Below, piece by piece: positions 26,922 through 35,160 of a stretch of DNA of 54,673 nucleotides. Each line of letters opens with the position of its first letter. Position 1 is the first letter of the stretch. Origin of the DNA: an uncultured Eubacteriales bacterium (GTDB taxonomy: Bacteria > Bacillota > Clostridia > Peptostreptococcales > Anaerovoracaceae); the NCBI GenBank assembly GCA_900547295.1, contig URGK01000006.1, positions 1-54,673 on the forward strand. Reading direction: 5' to 3'. The position numbers and the translations under genes are program-made. The notes below the pieces were generated by a model. The model was not told the DNA's origin and ran no database searches. It was given only the letters and a program-made list of their open reading frames with translations.

Positions 26922-27547
26922 TGAAATTAGTGGATTTAAAGGTAAACGAATATTTAGATGTTCTTAAAAGCGATGTGCCGGCACCGGGCGGCGGCTCTGT
27001 TTCAGCTCTTGCGGGAGCGCAGGGAGCGGGACTGTTTATGATGGTTGCAGACCTGACCCTAGGCAAAGAAAAATATGCCGATTATCAGGATGTCTGCAAA
27101 GAAGCAAAGGCAAAGGGACCGGAGCTTTATGCAAAGCTCTTTGACGGAGTGGATAAGGACACAGAGGCTTTCAATCTAGTTTCCGCAGCGTTTAAAATGC
27201 CAAAGGATACAGATGAGCAGAAGGCTGCAAGAAAACAGGCTATAGCAGACGGCACACTTGTTGCGACACAGGTACCGTTTGATACCATGCAGTGCTGCTA
27301 CGAGGGACTTAAGATAGCGCAGAGCATGGTCGGCAAATCAAATCCAAACGCGGCCAGCGACCTGGGCGTTGCAATATTAAACCTGATGGCAGGCATCAAG
27401 GGCGCGTGGCTCAATGTTAAGATTAATCTTCCGGGTGTGAAAGATGAAGCGAAAGCTGCGTATTTCGAAGCCGAGGGAAAGAAAATATATGATGATGCGG
27501 AAGCTATTGCAAGAAAGTTATATGATGAAATACTAGAAAGCTTATAA
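26921..27547 (+). CDS. fchA: Formiminotetrahydrofolate cyclodeaminase
   Basis: 208 residues from ATG 26921; an upstream extension inside hutI is rejected because of the one-base stop/start overlap. APGGGSVSALAGAQGAGL is the family signature, with NPNAASDLGVA further on. The all-helical enzyme converts 5-formimino-THF to 5,10-methenyl-THF and ammonia, passing the histidine carbon into one-carbon metabolism. Its transferase partner is the next gene; in animals the two are fused in one protein. Confidence 0.95.
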   Translation: MKLVDLKVNEYLDVLKSDVPAPGGGSVSALAGAQGAGLFMMVADLTLGKEKYADYQDVCKEAKAKGPELYAKLFDGVDKDTEAFNLVSAAFKMPKDTDEQKAARKQAIADGTLVATQVPFDTMQCCYEGLKIAQSMVGKSNPNAASDLGVAILNLMAGIKGAWLNVKINLPGVKDEAKAAYFEAEGKKIYDDAEAIARKLYDEILESL

Positions 27548-27559
27548 GGAGAGAGAAAA

Positions 27560-28456
27560 ATGGCAAAAATAATCGAATCAATACCAAACATCAGTGAGGG
27601 CAGAAACAAAGAAGTTATCGAGGCTTGCGTTGACCAGATAAGAAGCACACCGGGCTGCACACTTCTTGACTACTCATCAGATCCAAGCCACAACAGAACA
27701 GTTATAACTTATATGGGAAGCCTTGAAGCCTGCGAAGAAGCAAGTGTTAAGCTTGCAAAAAAAGCAGTGGAGCTTATCGACCTGACAAAGCATGAGGGCG
27801 AACATCCTAGAATGGGCTGCGTTGACGTAATGCCGTTTGTTCCTATCAAAGAGTCAACAGTTGAGGAATGTGTTGAATTATCAAAGAGAGTAGGCGCAAG
27901 AATTGCTAAGGAGGCAGATCTTCCGGTATTCCTTTATGAAAAATCAGCAACTGCTCCTCACAGAACAAACCTTGCAAAGATAAGAAAAGGACAGTTTGAG
28001 GGAATGGCAGAAAAAGTACAGGACCCTGACTGGATTCCTGATTTCGGCGGACAGAGAATACACCCTACAGGCGGCGTTGTAGCAGTAGGCTGCAGACCTC
28101 CGCTAATTGCATATAACATAAACCTTGGAACTGATAATCTTGAAATCGCTTCAAAGATAGGCAAGATAATCAGAGAATCCTCCGGCGGATTAAAATGCGT
28201 AAAGGCTATGGGAGTTATGCTTGAGGACAGAAATATCGCTCAGGTTTCAATCAATATGACAGACTTCACAGTAACTCCGCTTCACAGAGTTACAGAGCTT
28301 GTAAGAAACGAAGCGGCAAGATACGGAGTTCCTGTAATCGGTACAGAGGTTATAGGCCTTTGCCCTATGCAGGCGCTGTTTGATGCGGCAGAATATTATC
28401 TGCAGATTGAAGATTTCAAGCCTGAAGTACAGGTTATAGAAAATCATCTGTTATAG
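27560..28456 (+). CDS. ftcD: Glutamate formimidoyltransferase
   Basis: 298 residues, the stand-alone bacterial transferase. IPNISEGRN at the start, SHNRTVITYMG and the catalytic histidine in KHEGEHPRMGCVDVMPFVP mark the family; DFGGQRIHPTGGVVAVGCR and GVMLEDRNIAQVSINM follow. It moves the formimino group from formiminoglutamate to THF, releasing glutamate. The operon therefore ends in glutamate plus formimino-THF and does not use the formamide- or formylglutamate-forming routes (no hutG in the window). Confidence 0.95.
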   Translation: MAKIIESIPNISEGRNKEVIEACVDQIRSTPGCTLLDYSSDPSHNRTVITYMGSLEACEEASVKLAKKAVELIDLTKHEGEHPRMGCVDVMPFVPIKESTVEECVELSKRVGARIAKEADLPVFLYEKSATAPHRTNLAKIRKGQFEGMAEKVQDPDWIPDFGGQRIHPTGGVVAVGCRPPLIAYNINLGTDNLEIASKIGKIIRESSGGLKCVKAMGVMLEDRNIAQVSINMTDFTVTPLHRVTELVRNEAARYGVPVIGTEVIGLCPMQALFDAAEYYLQIEDFKPEVQVIENHLL

Positions 28457-28476
28457 GATTAGGAAATATATGATTA

Positions 28477-28508
28477 TACAGCAGGGCAAAACCTTGCTGT
28501 ATTTTTTG
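28477..28508 (+). terminator. hut operon terminator
   Basis: TACAGCA-GG pairs with CC-T-TGCTGTA (28477-28501) with one bulged T, followed by six Ts. Confidence 0.8.
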
Positions 28509-28629
28509 TTGAGCGACAGTTTTGTGAAAGTAACTTAAAATATTTAAAAATTCATACTTTTCAGTGGATTAATTCTATGTACGATGTTAATATGATATAA
28601 AGAAGATCAGCAAAGGGAGGTTAGTAAAA

Positions 28630-29832
28630 ATGGATTTAAACTCTCAGAATGTGAAATATGCGGTTCTTCAGGGGAACGAGGCCTGTGCAAAAGCCGCAAT
28701 ATATGCCGGTTGCAGATTTTATGCGGGATATCCCATAACTCCTTCCACCGAAATTATAGAGATGCTTTCCGAAGAAATGCCAAAAGCCGGAGGAGCGTTT
28801 ATACAGATGGAAGATGAAATAAGCTCGGTCTGCGCAGCTATAGGAGCCAGATGGGGAGGCAGCAAGGCTATGACGGCGACCTCAGGACCCGGATATACGC
28901 TTATGCAGGAGGCGATAGGATATGCGGCGGTGACAGAAACTCCGGTTGTTATTGTCAATGTTCAGAGAGGAGGACCGTCAACCGGTCAGCCCACCTTGTC
29001 TTCACAGCAGGATATATATCAGGCAAGGTATGGGAGTCATGGAGATTATGAGATAATATGTCTTGCGCCGTCGTCGGTACAGGAAATGTATGATTTTACA
29101 GTCAAAGCTTTTGAACTTTCAGAGCAGTTCAGGACGCCGGTAATTCTGCTTGCAGATGAAGTTATCGGACATATGAGAGAAAAAACCATTATAGAATACG
29201 GCTCAAAAAATATTAAAGCCGGGAAGAGAAAATATGTGGTTTCTCCGCAGGCTGATTTTTTTCAGGGTGAGAACTCGATGGTAGAGGGTCAGCTTCACGA
29301 CGAAAGAGGCAGGAGAATAGGTCATATGCCGGACAGAAGCGGGGAATTTATTCGCAGCATAAATAAAAAGATAAGCGATAACATAGATGTAATCGCCGAT
29401 GTTGAAACAATGTATATGGAGGATGCAGATGTGGCAATTCTTGCATGGGGCTCAGTGGTGCGACCGTCAATGAATGCCATTAAACTTGCAAGAGGTGTCA
29501 GAGACAGCCGAATCAGAGCAAGAGCCAGAATTGTAAAGGATATTTTCAGGCGAGGCATATCAACGACAATAAATGCAGACTACAGCAGACTCAAAGTAGG
29601 CCTTATTAAAGTCAACACCGTATGGCCTTTTCCTGAGAAACAGATTCAGGAGATTGCAAAGAATATTGATATTGTAATAGTTCCCGAAATGAATGTGGGG
29701 AAATATGTGCGGGAGGTGCAGCGAGCATTGCCGGACAAAAAAGTTGTCGAAATGTCAAAATGCGGCGGCGAGATACATACACCTAAGGAAATACTCGACG
29801 AGATATTAAAGGAGGTGGGTGTAAATGAATAA
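28630..29832 (+). CDS. korA: 2-oxoacid:ferredoxin oxidoreductase, alpha subunit (KorA-like)
   Basis: 400 residues. GCRFYAGYPITPSTEIIEML and EDEISSVCAAIGARWGGSKAMTATSGPGYTLMQEAIG are the pyrimidine-side domain of the split enzyme, followed by RGGPSTGQPT and domain II with VWPFPEKQIQEI. The complex oxidatively decarboxylates a 2-oxoacid to acyl-CoA and reduces ferredoxin. The subunit order alpha-beta-ferredoxin-gamma and the position after the glutamate-forming hut operon suggest 2-oxoglutarate, but branched-chain 2-oxoacids (Vor type) cannot be excluded. The linker near 215-290 is somewhat long for the family. gggagg precedes ATG 28630. Confidence 0.85.
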   Translation: MDLNSQNVKYAVLQGNEACAKAAIYAGCRFYAGYPITPSTEIIEMLSEEMPKAGGAFIQMEDEISSVCAAIGARWGGSKAMTATSGPGYTLMQEAIGYAAVTETPVVIVNVQRGGPSTGQPTLSSQQDIYQARYGSHGDYEIICLAPSSVQEMYDFTVKAFELSEQFRTPVILLADEVIGHMREKTIIEYGSKNIKAGKRKYVVSPQADFFQGENSMVEGQLHDERGRRIGHMPDRSGEFIRSINKKISDNIDVIADVETMYMEDADVAILAWGSVVRPSMNAIKLARGVRDSRIRARARIVKDIFRRGISTTINADYSRLKVGLIKVNTVWPFPEKQIQEIAKNIDIVIVPEMNVGKYVREVQRALPDKKVVEMSKCGGEIHTPKEILDEILKEVGVNE

Positions 29833-30637
29833 ACTGTATGCAAAGTATATAAAACAGGACACACTGCCTACGCTGTTTTGCCCCGGATGCGGCAACGGTA
29901 TTGTACAGCATGCGGCAATGGAGGCTTTTGACAGACTGGGCATTAAAAACGAGGTTGCGTGTGTCAGCGGTATAGGCTGCTCTTCATGGATTCCATGCTA
30001 CTATCAGCTTGACTGTCTGCATACAATGCATGGAAGAGCAATAGCCTTTGCAGAGGGACTGAAACTTGCGCAGCCCGACAAAAAAATCATTGTTTTCACA
30101 GGCGACGGTGACTGTCTTGCCATTGGAGGAAACCATCTGCTGCACGCCTCGTCAAGAAATATAGATCTGACGGTTATAATGGTGAACAATTTTATCTACG
30201 GTATGACAGGCGGGCAGAAATCTCCTGAAACTCCCAGAGGCGCCAAGACAAAAACATCACCCTACGGATCAATAGACGAACCGGTAAAGGGATGTGAACT
30301 TGCAATGGCCATGGGAGCCGGATATGTGGCAAGATGGACAACGGCTCATCCGGTTCAGCTTGCGAAAGCCATCGCAGAGGGTATCGAATACAGAGGGTTT
30401 TCATTTATTGAGGTACTGTCGCAATGTCCGGTACAGGCGGGCAAAAATGTTTACGGAGAAAAAGAACCGGCAAAGATTCTTAAAAAATACAGAGAGATAA
30501 CCTATATAAAGCAGGAAGGAGCAAAGGAACCCGAAGGAAAGATAAGAATCGGTGTTCTGAAGCACGACAGGGCTGCTGAGGAATATATTGATAAGATGGA
30601 GAGAAAATTTGCAGAGCAGGGAATAAAGAGAGGTTAA
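29825..30637 (+). CDS. korB: 2-oxoacid:ferredoxin oxidoreductase, beta subunit (TPP-binding)
   Basis: 270 residues. TPP-binding GDGDCLAIGGNHLLHASSRN with the metal-binding NNFIYGMTGGQKSPETP motif, and the cluster-region CPGCGNGIVQ plus SGIGCSSW and CPVQAGKN cysteines. It is the catalytic half that binds thiamine pyrophosphate. The start overlaps the alpha stop by eight bases and the aggaggtgggtg site lies inside korA, ensuring equal synthesis. Confidence 0.9.
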   Translation: MNKLYAKYIKQDTLPTLFCPGCGNGIVQHAAMEAFDRLGIKNEVACVSGIGCSSWIPCYYQLDCLHTMHGRAIAFAEGLKLAQPDKKIIVFTGDGDCLAIGGNHLLHASSRNIDLTVIMVNNFIYGMTGGQKSPETPRGAKTKTSPYGSIDEPVKGCELAMAMGAGYVARWTTAHPVQLAKAIAEGIEYRGFSFIEVLSQCPVQAGKNVYGEKEPAKILKKYREITYIKQEGAKEPEGKIRIGVLKHDRAAEEYIDKMERKFAEQGIKRG

Positions 30638-30641
30638 TATT

Positions 30642-30854
30642 ATGGCGATTATAGACATAGACAAAGTTTGCTGCAAGGGGTGTAATATCTGTATTGAGAT
30701 ATGCCCCAAAGGAGTGTTTTCCAAATCCAGAAAAAGAAACAGATACGGCATAAATCTGCCGGAGGTTGCAAAGGCAGGAGAATGTACAGGCTGCAGAATG
30801 TGTGAAAAGCTGTGCCCGGACGGGGCGATAGATGTTGTTGCGGAGGGAAATTAG
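30642..30854 (+). CDS. korD: 2-oxoacid:ferredoxin oxidoreductase, ferredoxin-like delta subunit
   Basis: 70 residues with two 4Fe-4S motifs: CKGCNICIEICPKG and CTGCRMCEKLCPDG. It carries electrons from the TPP centre to free ferredoxin. The second motif is followed by AIDVVAEGN, a normal end. Four bases after korB and abutting the next gene. Confidence 0.92.
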   Translation: MAIIDIDKVCCKGCNICIEICPKGVFSKSRKRNRYGINLPEVAKAGECTGCRMCEKLCPDGAIDVVAEGN

Positions 30855-31394
30855 ATGAGAATTAATATAAGGTTTGCGGGAGCCGGCGGGCAGGGAGTTA
30901 TACTTTCTTCCGTATTGCTTGCCAAAGCTTACGGGCTTGGAGAAAACTACAATATTTCACAGACTCAGAGCTATGGCCCCGAAGCAAGAGGAGGCTTCTG
31001 CAAAGCGGAAGTTGTAATATCGGATGAGGAAATAGACTATATGAAAGTTGATATGGCAGATGTGTTCATAGCCTTTAATCAGATCGGATATGATAAACAT
31101 ATCAGCACCGTAAAAAAAGATGCACTCATCCTTATAAATTCGACTCTTGTCGAAACAGAACGTGAAAGCAGCTTCAGGATTCCTGCAACGGAGATGGCAG
31201 AGCTTAAGGGAAGACCTTATACGGTGAACATGATAATGCTGGGGGCGCTTACAAAACTGCTGCCTAAAATTCACTATCCTACAGTAGAAGCTGAAATAAT
31301 GGAAACTTTCTCTGCTTCAATGGCGACAGATAATCTGGATGCATACAGACAAGGATATGAGTATGCGGCAGAAATCGCAGCAGAACAAGTGTAA
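30855..31394 (+). CDS. korC: 2-oxoacid:ferredoxin oxidoreductase, gamma subunit
   Basis: 179 residues starting MRINIRFAGAGGQGVILSSVLLA, the glycine-rich start of the gamma domain, with QTQSYGPEARGGFCKAEVVISDEEIDY. This subunit binds CoA near the active site. The ATG directly follows the TAG of korD. No terminator is obvious in the 67 bases before the convergent hicB gene. Confidence 0.9.
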   Translation: MRINIRFAGAGGQGVILSSVLLAKAYGLGENYNISQTQSYGPEARGGFCKAEVVISDEEIDYMKVDMADVFIAFNQIGYDKHISTVKKDALILINSTLVETERESSFRIPATEMAELKGRPYTVNMIMLGALTKLLPKIHYPTVEAEIMETFSASMATDNLDAYRQGYEYAAEIAAEQV

Positions 31395-31461
31395 CAGAGC
31401 TTTTTAAAGCTGGCAATACAGGACAATAAGCTGCTTTGCAGGGAATTGTCTCCTGCCGGCA

Positions 31462-31875
31462 TTAAATGTTTTTAAGTCCGAGATAGTTAATCAGAGCCTG
31501 CTGAAACAGTTTTGAACAATTAACGCCGTCCTCATCTGCCTTGGCTGCAAGCCATGCGGGAAGTGAAACTGTTTTTTTGACAAATCTGCTGTTTGCACGT
31601 TCTCTGATGGGCGGCATAAATACTTCGATAAGTACAGGAATCTGATTCTTTTCAAAATGCAAAGTTCCAATTTCAGATGGCTGCGGTATCTCGTCATTAT
31701 CATCCTCTATACCCCACATATGAAGCCCAAGCGCTTCTCTGGCGTTTCTGATAGCCATATCGGTGTCATCTTTGTCTGCGCAGGGGCAGCAGCCGGGCAG
31801 ATCGGGAAACTCTATACTTATGCCGTCATCATCATAAGAGAATATTGCAGGGTATGCATAGCGGTTTTTTAACAT
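31462..31875 (-). CDS. hicB: HicB-family antitoxin
   Basis: 137 residues from ATG 31875, which has ggaggt at a proper distance (the ATG at 31890 contains this site and is rejected). RYAYPAIFSYDDDGISIEFPDLPGCCPCADKDD is the partial RNase-H-like HicB domain; the C-terminal VKKTVSLPAWLAAKADEDGVNCSKLFQQALINYLGL is an HTH/RHH DNA-binding part. It would neutralise HicA and repress the module. The hicA gene upstream is frameshifted, leaving the antitoxin as the intact member. Confidence 0.88.
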   Translation of the reverse strand: MLKNRYAYPAIFSYDDDGISIEFPDLPGCCPCADKDDTDMAIRNAREALGLHMWGIEDDNDEIPQPSEIGTLHFEKNQIPVLIEVFMPPIRERANSRFVKKTVSLPAWLAAKADEDGVNCSKLFQQALINYLGLKNI

Positions 31876-31908
31876 TTGATTTACCTCCATAATTACAGGC
31901 GGCAGGGG

Positions 31909-32107
31909 TTAATCAAATATAACTCCTGACTGTTGGGAAATGCTTTTCAAAGTTTTTATCGGAATATCTTTTTTGGGGTGAGTAATGGTTACTTTTCCTT
32001 TTTTAAAGGGGGTGCTTGTACTGGTGATGGTCGCCTACGCAAGCGACTTCATACCAGCCGTCATTTTCAAGCAGTCTAATTGCTTTTCTTGAGGAATAGT
32101 TCTTCAT
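31909..32107 (-). pseudogene. hicA: HicA-family toxin with a one-base frameshift
   Basis: From ATG 32107 the strand reads MKNYSSRKAIRLLENDGWYE then GDHHQYKHPL, including the HicA catalytic-type histidine (GDHHQYKHP), and stops at TAA. Skipping one T in CTTTAAAAAAGG (about 32001-32004) restores KKGKVTITHPKKDIPIKTLK and QQSGVIFD to a proper end. The 199-base length is 3n+1, consistent with one extra base. So the toxin is either inactive, misread in sequencing, or made by +1 slippage at CTT-TAA, the same codon context used in prfB (CTT-TGA), though no Shine-Dalgarno-like stimulator is visible here. Confidence 0.8.
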
Positions 32108-32386
32108 ATCTTACCTCTATTATAATACATAATTTATTACATAACAACAGAATAATATTCAGGTCTGTAAACGTATAATGAACCAATGTGATAAATAAAG
32201 CAAGAAAAAGATTTTCGGATAACGGACGTTGAAAGTTTAGCGGTTATGGGTGTTTTTTCTGAGGAAAAATGTAAAAAACCTGAAAACAAGCAGGTTTCAA
32301 ATAAAAAATTTATATATTTCTGTGACATATGGCCCTCTTTGCTTGTATTATATATGAAATGCATTTCACAGCAAAAGGAGTACTTG
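32108..32386. promoter_or_regulatory. Divergent region between hicAB and the sigma factor gene
   Basis: Holds the hicAB promoter on the reverse strand (taatacataatttattacat near 32125-32145) and that of the sigma factor. A hairpin AAACCTG (32276-32282)/CAGGTTT (32291-32297) lies midway. The 14 bases TGTAAAAAACCTGA (32270-32283) also occur at 6271-6284. Confidence 0.4.
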
Positions 32387-32866
32387 ATGAGATACAGCAC
32401 ACAGGAGGCTTTTGAAAAATACAGGGACAACATATATGCAATAGCCTTTAACTATTTCCGAAACCGGCAGGACGCAGAGGATGCCGTGCAGGAGGTTTTT
32501 CTGAAATACCACAGAGCAGGTAAGGATTTCGACAGCGCAGCCCATATCAGAAACTGGATTATAAGGGTGGCTATAAACGAATGCAAAAATGTGACACTTT
32601 CATCGTGGTTTAAAAAAAGGGAGCCTCTGGCAGAGTACGAACAGACTCTCTGCTTTGAGGAGCCTGAAGAAAGCCGCCTGTTTGAAAGCGTAATGGCACT
32701 GTCGAGAAAATACAGAAGCGTACTTCATCTGTTCTATTATGAGGACTATAGTGTCAGGGAGATAGCGGAGCTTCTTGGAATAAGCGAAAGTGCAGTAACC
32801 ACAAGACTTGCCCGAGGGAGAAACAAATTAAAAAAAGAACTTAAGGAGGTGTGGGCTGATGAATAA
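32387..32866 (+). CDS. ECF-type RNA polymerase sigma factor
   Basis: 159 residues from ATG 32387 (aaaggag site); a longer frame from 32246 has no ribosome site. Region 2: IAFNYFRNRQDAEDAVQEVFLKYHRAGK; region 4: LSRKYRSVLHLFYYEDYSVREIAELLGISESAVTTRLARGRNKLKKEL. Typical minimal ECF size with no region 3. The stop overlaps the next start by eight bases, so it pairs with the putative anti-sigma factor. Confidence 0.92.
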   Translation: MRYSTQEAFEKYRDNIYAIAFNYFRNRQDAEDAVQEVFLKYHRAGKDFDSAAHIRNWIIRVAINECKNVTLSSWFKKREPLAEYEQTLCFEEPEESRLFESVMALSRKYRSVLHLFYYEDYSVREIAELLGISESAVTTRLARGRNKLKKELKEVWADE

Positions 32867-33284
32867 CCGACAGCTTTACAGGACTACCTTTTCAAAGCTC
32901 CATACCGACTGTGAGCTTGACTGGGAGGCAAAGGCAATGGAAACCAAAAAGAAACTGAGATGCAGCAGAAAGCTTGTAATCGTATCAATGATACTTGTAC
33001 TGATATTTGCAATGACCTGCATAGCAAATGCGGCTACAGGCGGACAGCTTGTGGACAATGTAAGGGTGTTTATCAACGGGCAGGAGGTTGACTCATCTGT
33101 TTACCTTACAGATGACGGAAGTGTGGAGATTGATGTAAAGGATGCTGAGGATGTGCGCGTTACCGGAGAGGACAGCGAGGCGCAGCTTGAAACAAAGGAC
33201 AGCAGCGATTACAGCATTAAAATGAAAGGGGATAAGAACAGCGAAAGTATTGAACTGGGGATAAAAGATAAAAGTAACAAATGA
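32859..33284 (+). CDS. Putative membrane-anchored anti-sigma factor
   Basis: 141 residues: a cytoplasmic part of ~40 residues (NRQLYRTTFSKLHTDCELDWEAKAMETKKKLR), one helix (LVIVSMILVLIFAMTCIANAA, ~38-59), then an extracytoplasmic acidic beta-rich tail with VRVFINGQEVDSSVYLTDDGSVEIDV. There is no zinc-binding HxxxCxxC motif, so it is a non-ZAS type if it is an anti-sigma factor. The assignment rests mainly on its overlap with the sigma gene. The outer tail may be the sensor part. Confidence 0.65.
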   Translation: MNNRQLYRTTFSKLHTDCELDWEAKAMETKKKLRCSRKLVIVSMILVLIFAMTCIANAATGGQLVDNVRVFINGQEVDSSVYLTDDGSVEIDVKDAEDVRVTGEDSEAQLETKDSSDYSIKMKGDKNSESIELGIKDKSNK

Positions 33285-33298
33285 TGATACCGAACATA

Positions 33299-33334
33299 TA
33301 ATATTAGAGGGCGTTTGCCCTCTAATATTATTTT
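33299..33334 (+). terminator. Terminator with perfect 14-bp stem
   Basis: TAATATTAGAGGGC (33299-33312), loop GTTT, perfect complement 33317-33330, then TTTT. It ends 14 bases before the next start codon. Confidence 0.88.
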
Positions 33335-33347
33335 GCAGGTGAAAAAT

Positions 33348-34505
33348 ATGATATATCTTGATAACGGCGCTACGTCTTTTCCAAAGCCTGACTGTATGCT
33401 CAAAGCTATGGCACAGTGCATTAAATACTACTGCGGCAATCCCGGGCGTTCGGGGCACAGCCTGTCCATAATGACAGGAGAGAAAGTATTTGAAACGAGA
33501 AATGTTTTGGCAGAATTTATAGGCGCAGGCGGGCGCGGGGAGCGCATAGTATTTACGGCAAACACTACGCAGGCGCTTAATATAGCGATTAAAGGAGTGC
33601 TTCAGAAAGGCGACCATGTGGTTACAACCGCTATGGAGCACAATTCTGTATTAAGGCCTGTAAAGGCTATGGAGTCTGCGGGAGTAAGCTGCAGCATAGT
33701 AAAAGCAAGGCGTGACGGAAGCATCAGAGCGGGAGCTGTTCGGGAAGCAGTAAATGAGGATACCAGACTGGTTGTTGTGACTGCCGCATCAAATGTTACA
33801 GGTGCGGTGATGCCAATATGTGCTATAGGAAATATAATTGAGAAATTAAATGCAGAGAGAAAAAAGAAGATAATATTTCTGGTTGACGGAGCGCAGGCTG
33901 TAGGAAGCATATATGTGAATGTATCGGATATGAAAGCTGATATGATTGCCTTTCCGGGACACAAGGGACTTTTGGGGCCGCAGGGAACAGGCGCGCTTTA
34001 TGTTAAAGACGGCATATGCCTGAAACCTCTGCTTGAGGGTGGCACCGGCACCGCATCAAGAGATATAACCCAGCCGAGAGAATTTCCCGACGGATATGAA
34101 GCCGGAACAGTTAATGCGGCAGGTATAGCTGGACTTTGTGCATCGACGGAGTATATAGACAGGATAGGAATAGGCAATATTGAAGATTATGAAAGAAGAC
34201 TTATCAGAGCCTTTGATGAGGAGCTTCGCAATATGAATAAGGTTACGGTGTACGGACCTGAAAACTGCGAATTTAAAACAGCCCTTACAAGCTTTAATAT
34301 TGAGGGCAGAAGCTGTGAAGAAGTAGCATCTGTATTAAACGATGATTTTGGAATTGCAGTAAGAGCGGGATTTCACTGCGCAGGGCTTGCACACAAGACA
34401 ATAGGCACATGGAATACCGGAGCTGTCAGAGTTTCGGCGGGGCCTTTCAATACCGTAAAGGATATGCGCAAAGCCGCAGAGGCTGTATGGAAGCTGGCAA
34501 GATAA
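33348..34505 (+). CDS. Cysteine desulfurase-family PLP enzyme
   Basis: 385 residues from ATG 33348 (caggtga site). MIYLDNGATSFPKP at the start, FTANTTQALNIAIKG, the PLP lysine in FPGHKGLLGPQGTGALYV, and the persulfide-type cysteine in RAGFHCAGLAHKTIGT. This matches class V aminotransferases of the small cysteine-desulfurase group with no iscU/sufU partner nearby. It may supply sulfur for a special purpose or act on selenocysteine. Its terminator-proximal start means it needs its own promoter or read-through; none is clear in the 14-base gap. Confidence 0.88.
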   Translation: MIYLDNGATSFPKPDCMLKAMAQCIKYYCGNPGRSGHSLSIMTGEKVFETRNVLAEFIGAGGRGERIVFTANTTQALNIAIKGVLQKGDHVVTTAMEHNSVLRPVKAMESAGVSCSIVKARRDGSIRAGAVREAVNEDTRLVVVTAASNVTGAVMPICAIGNIIEKLNAERKKKIIFLVDGAQAVGSIYVNVSDMKADMIAFPGHKGLLGPQGTGALYVKDGICLKPLLEGGTGTASRDITQPREFPDGYEAGTVNAAGIAGLCASTEYIDRIGIGNIEDYERRLIRAFDEELRNMNKVTVYGPENCEFKTALTSFNIEGRSCEEVASVLNDDFGIAVRAGFHCAGLAHKTIGTWNTGAVRVSAGPFNTVKDMRKAAEAVWKLAR

Positions 34506-34507
34506 CC

Positions 34508-35056
34508 CTATTTCCTGCCGGCTTCATCTATGCCCAGATTGGCAAGCTCATCGGCTCTGTTGTTCATCTTTGTTATATATTCAAAATCCTCGTAAGAAAA
34601 TGATGGGCCGTTCCACTCTACAAATTTGTTATACAGCTTGTCAAAATCGGTGACCTTGCTGTTAAGATTAACATGACCTTTTACGCGATAAAACGAAATC
34701 TTGTGAACATCAAGATAAGATATGAGCTGCTCCCATATCTCTTTATGTTCGACAGGTTCTTTTTTCGCTGTTTTCCAGCCGTTTTTCTGCCAGTTTACAT
34801 ACCATTTCTTTCTGAAGCAGTCCATAAGATATGAGCTGTCGGAAAACACCTCTATGGTCTGGCCCTCTTTTTTGACAGCCTTAAAGGCTTCAAGAAGCGC
34901 CGTCATCTCCATAAGATTGTTCGTTGTATTCTGTGCACCGCCGTGCAGCTCTTTCTGATGCTGCCCGTATTCGAGTACAGCGCCCCATCCGCCGAAATTT
35001 GTTTTGCTCTGATTGCCGGCGCAGCCGCCGTCAGTATATATTCTTAAAACAGTCAT
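34508..35056 (-). CDS. rnhA: Ribonuclease H (type 1)
   Basis: 182 residues from ATG 35056 (aggagg upstream). Catalytic residues can be placed: D in RIYTDGGCAGNQ, E in LMEMTALLEAFKA, D in VFSDSSYLMDCF and D in NNRADELANLG. WVNW-type handle sequence KKWYVNWQKNGWKTAKKEPVEHKEIW follows. An insertion of ~20 residues (NSKVTDFDKLYNKFVEWNGPSFSYEDF) before the last motif is typical of this Firmicutes subgroup. It removes RNA from RNA-DNA hybrids. It converges with the desulfurase gene with two bases between stops. Confidence 0.93.
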   Translation of the reverse strand: MTVLRIYTDGGCAGNQSKTNFGGWGAVLEYGQHQKELHGGAQNTTNNLMEMTALLEAFKAVKKEGQTIEVFSDSSYLMDCFRKKWYVNWQKNGWKTAKKEPVEHKEIWEQLISYLDVHKISFYRVKGHVNLNSKVTDFDKLYNKFVEWNGPSFSYEDFEYITKMNNRADELANLGIDEAGRK

Positions 35057-35160
35057 AAAAATCCTCCTGATATAATTATGCAATATTTCTTGTGAGCGGG
35101 CAAGGAAAATATGGTATACTGATAGATGTGATTACGACAAAGTGCGACAGGAGATATAAT

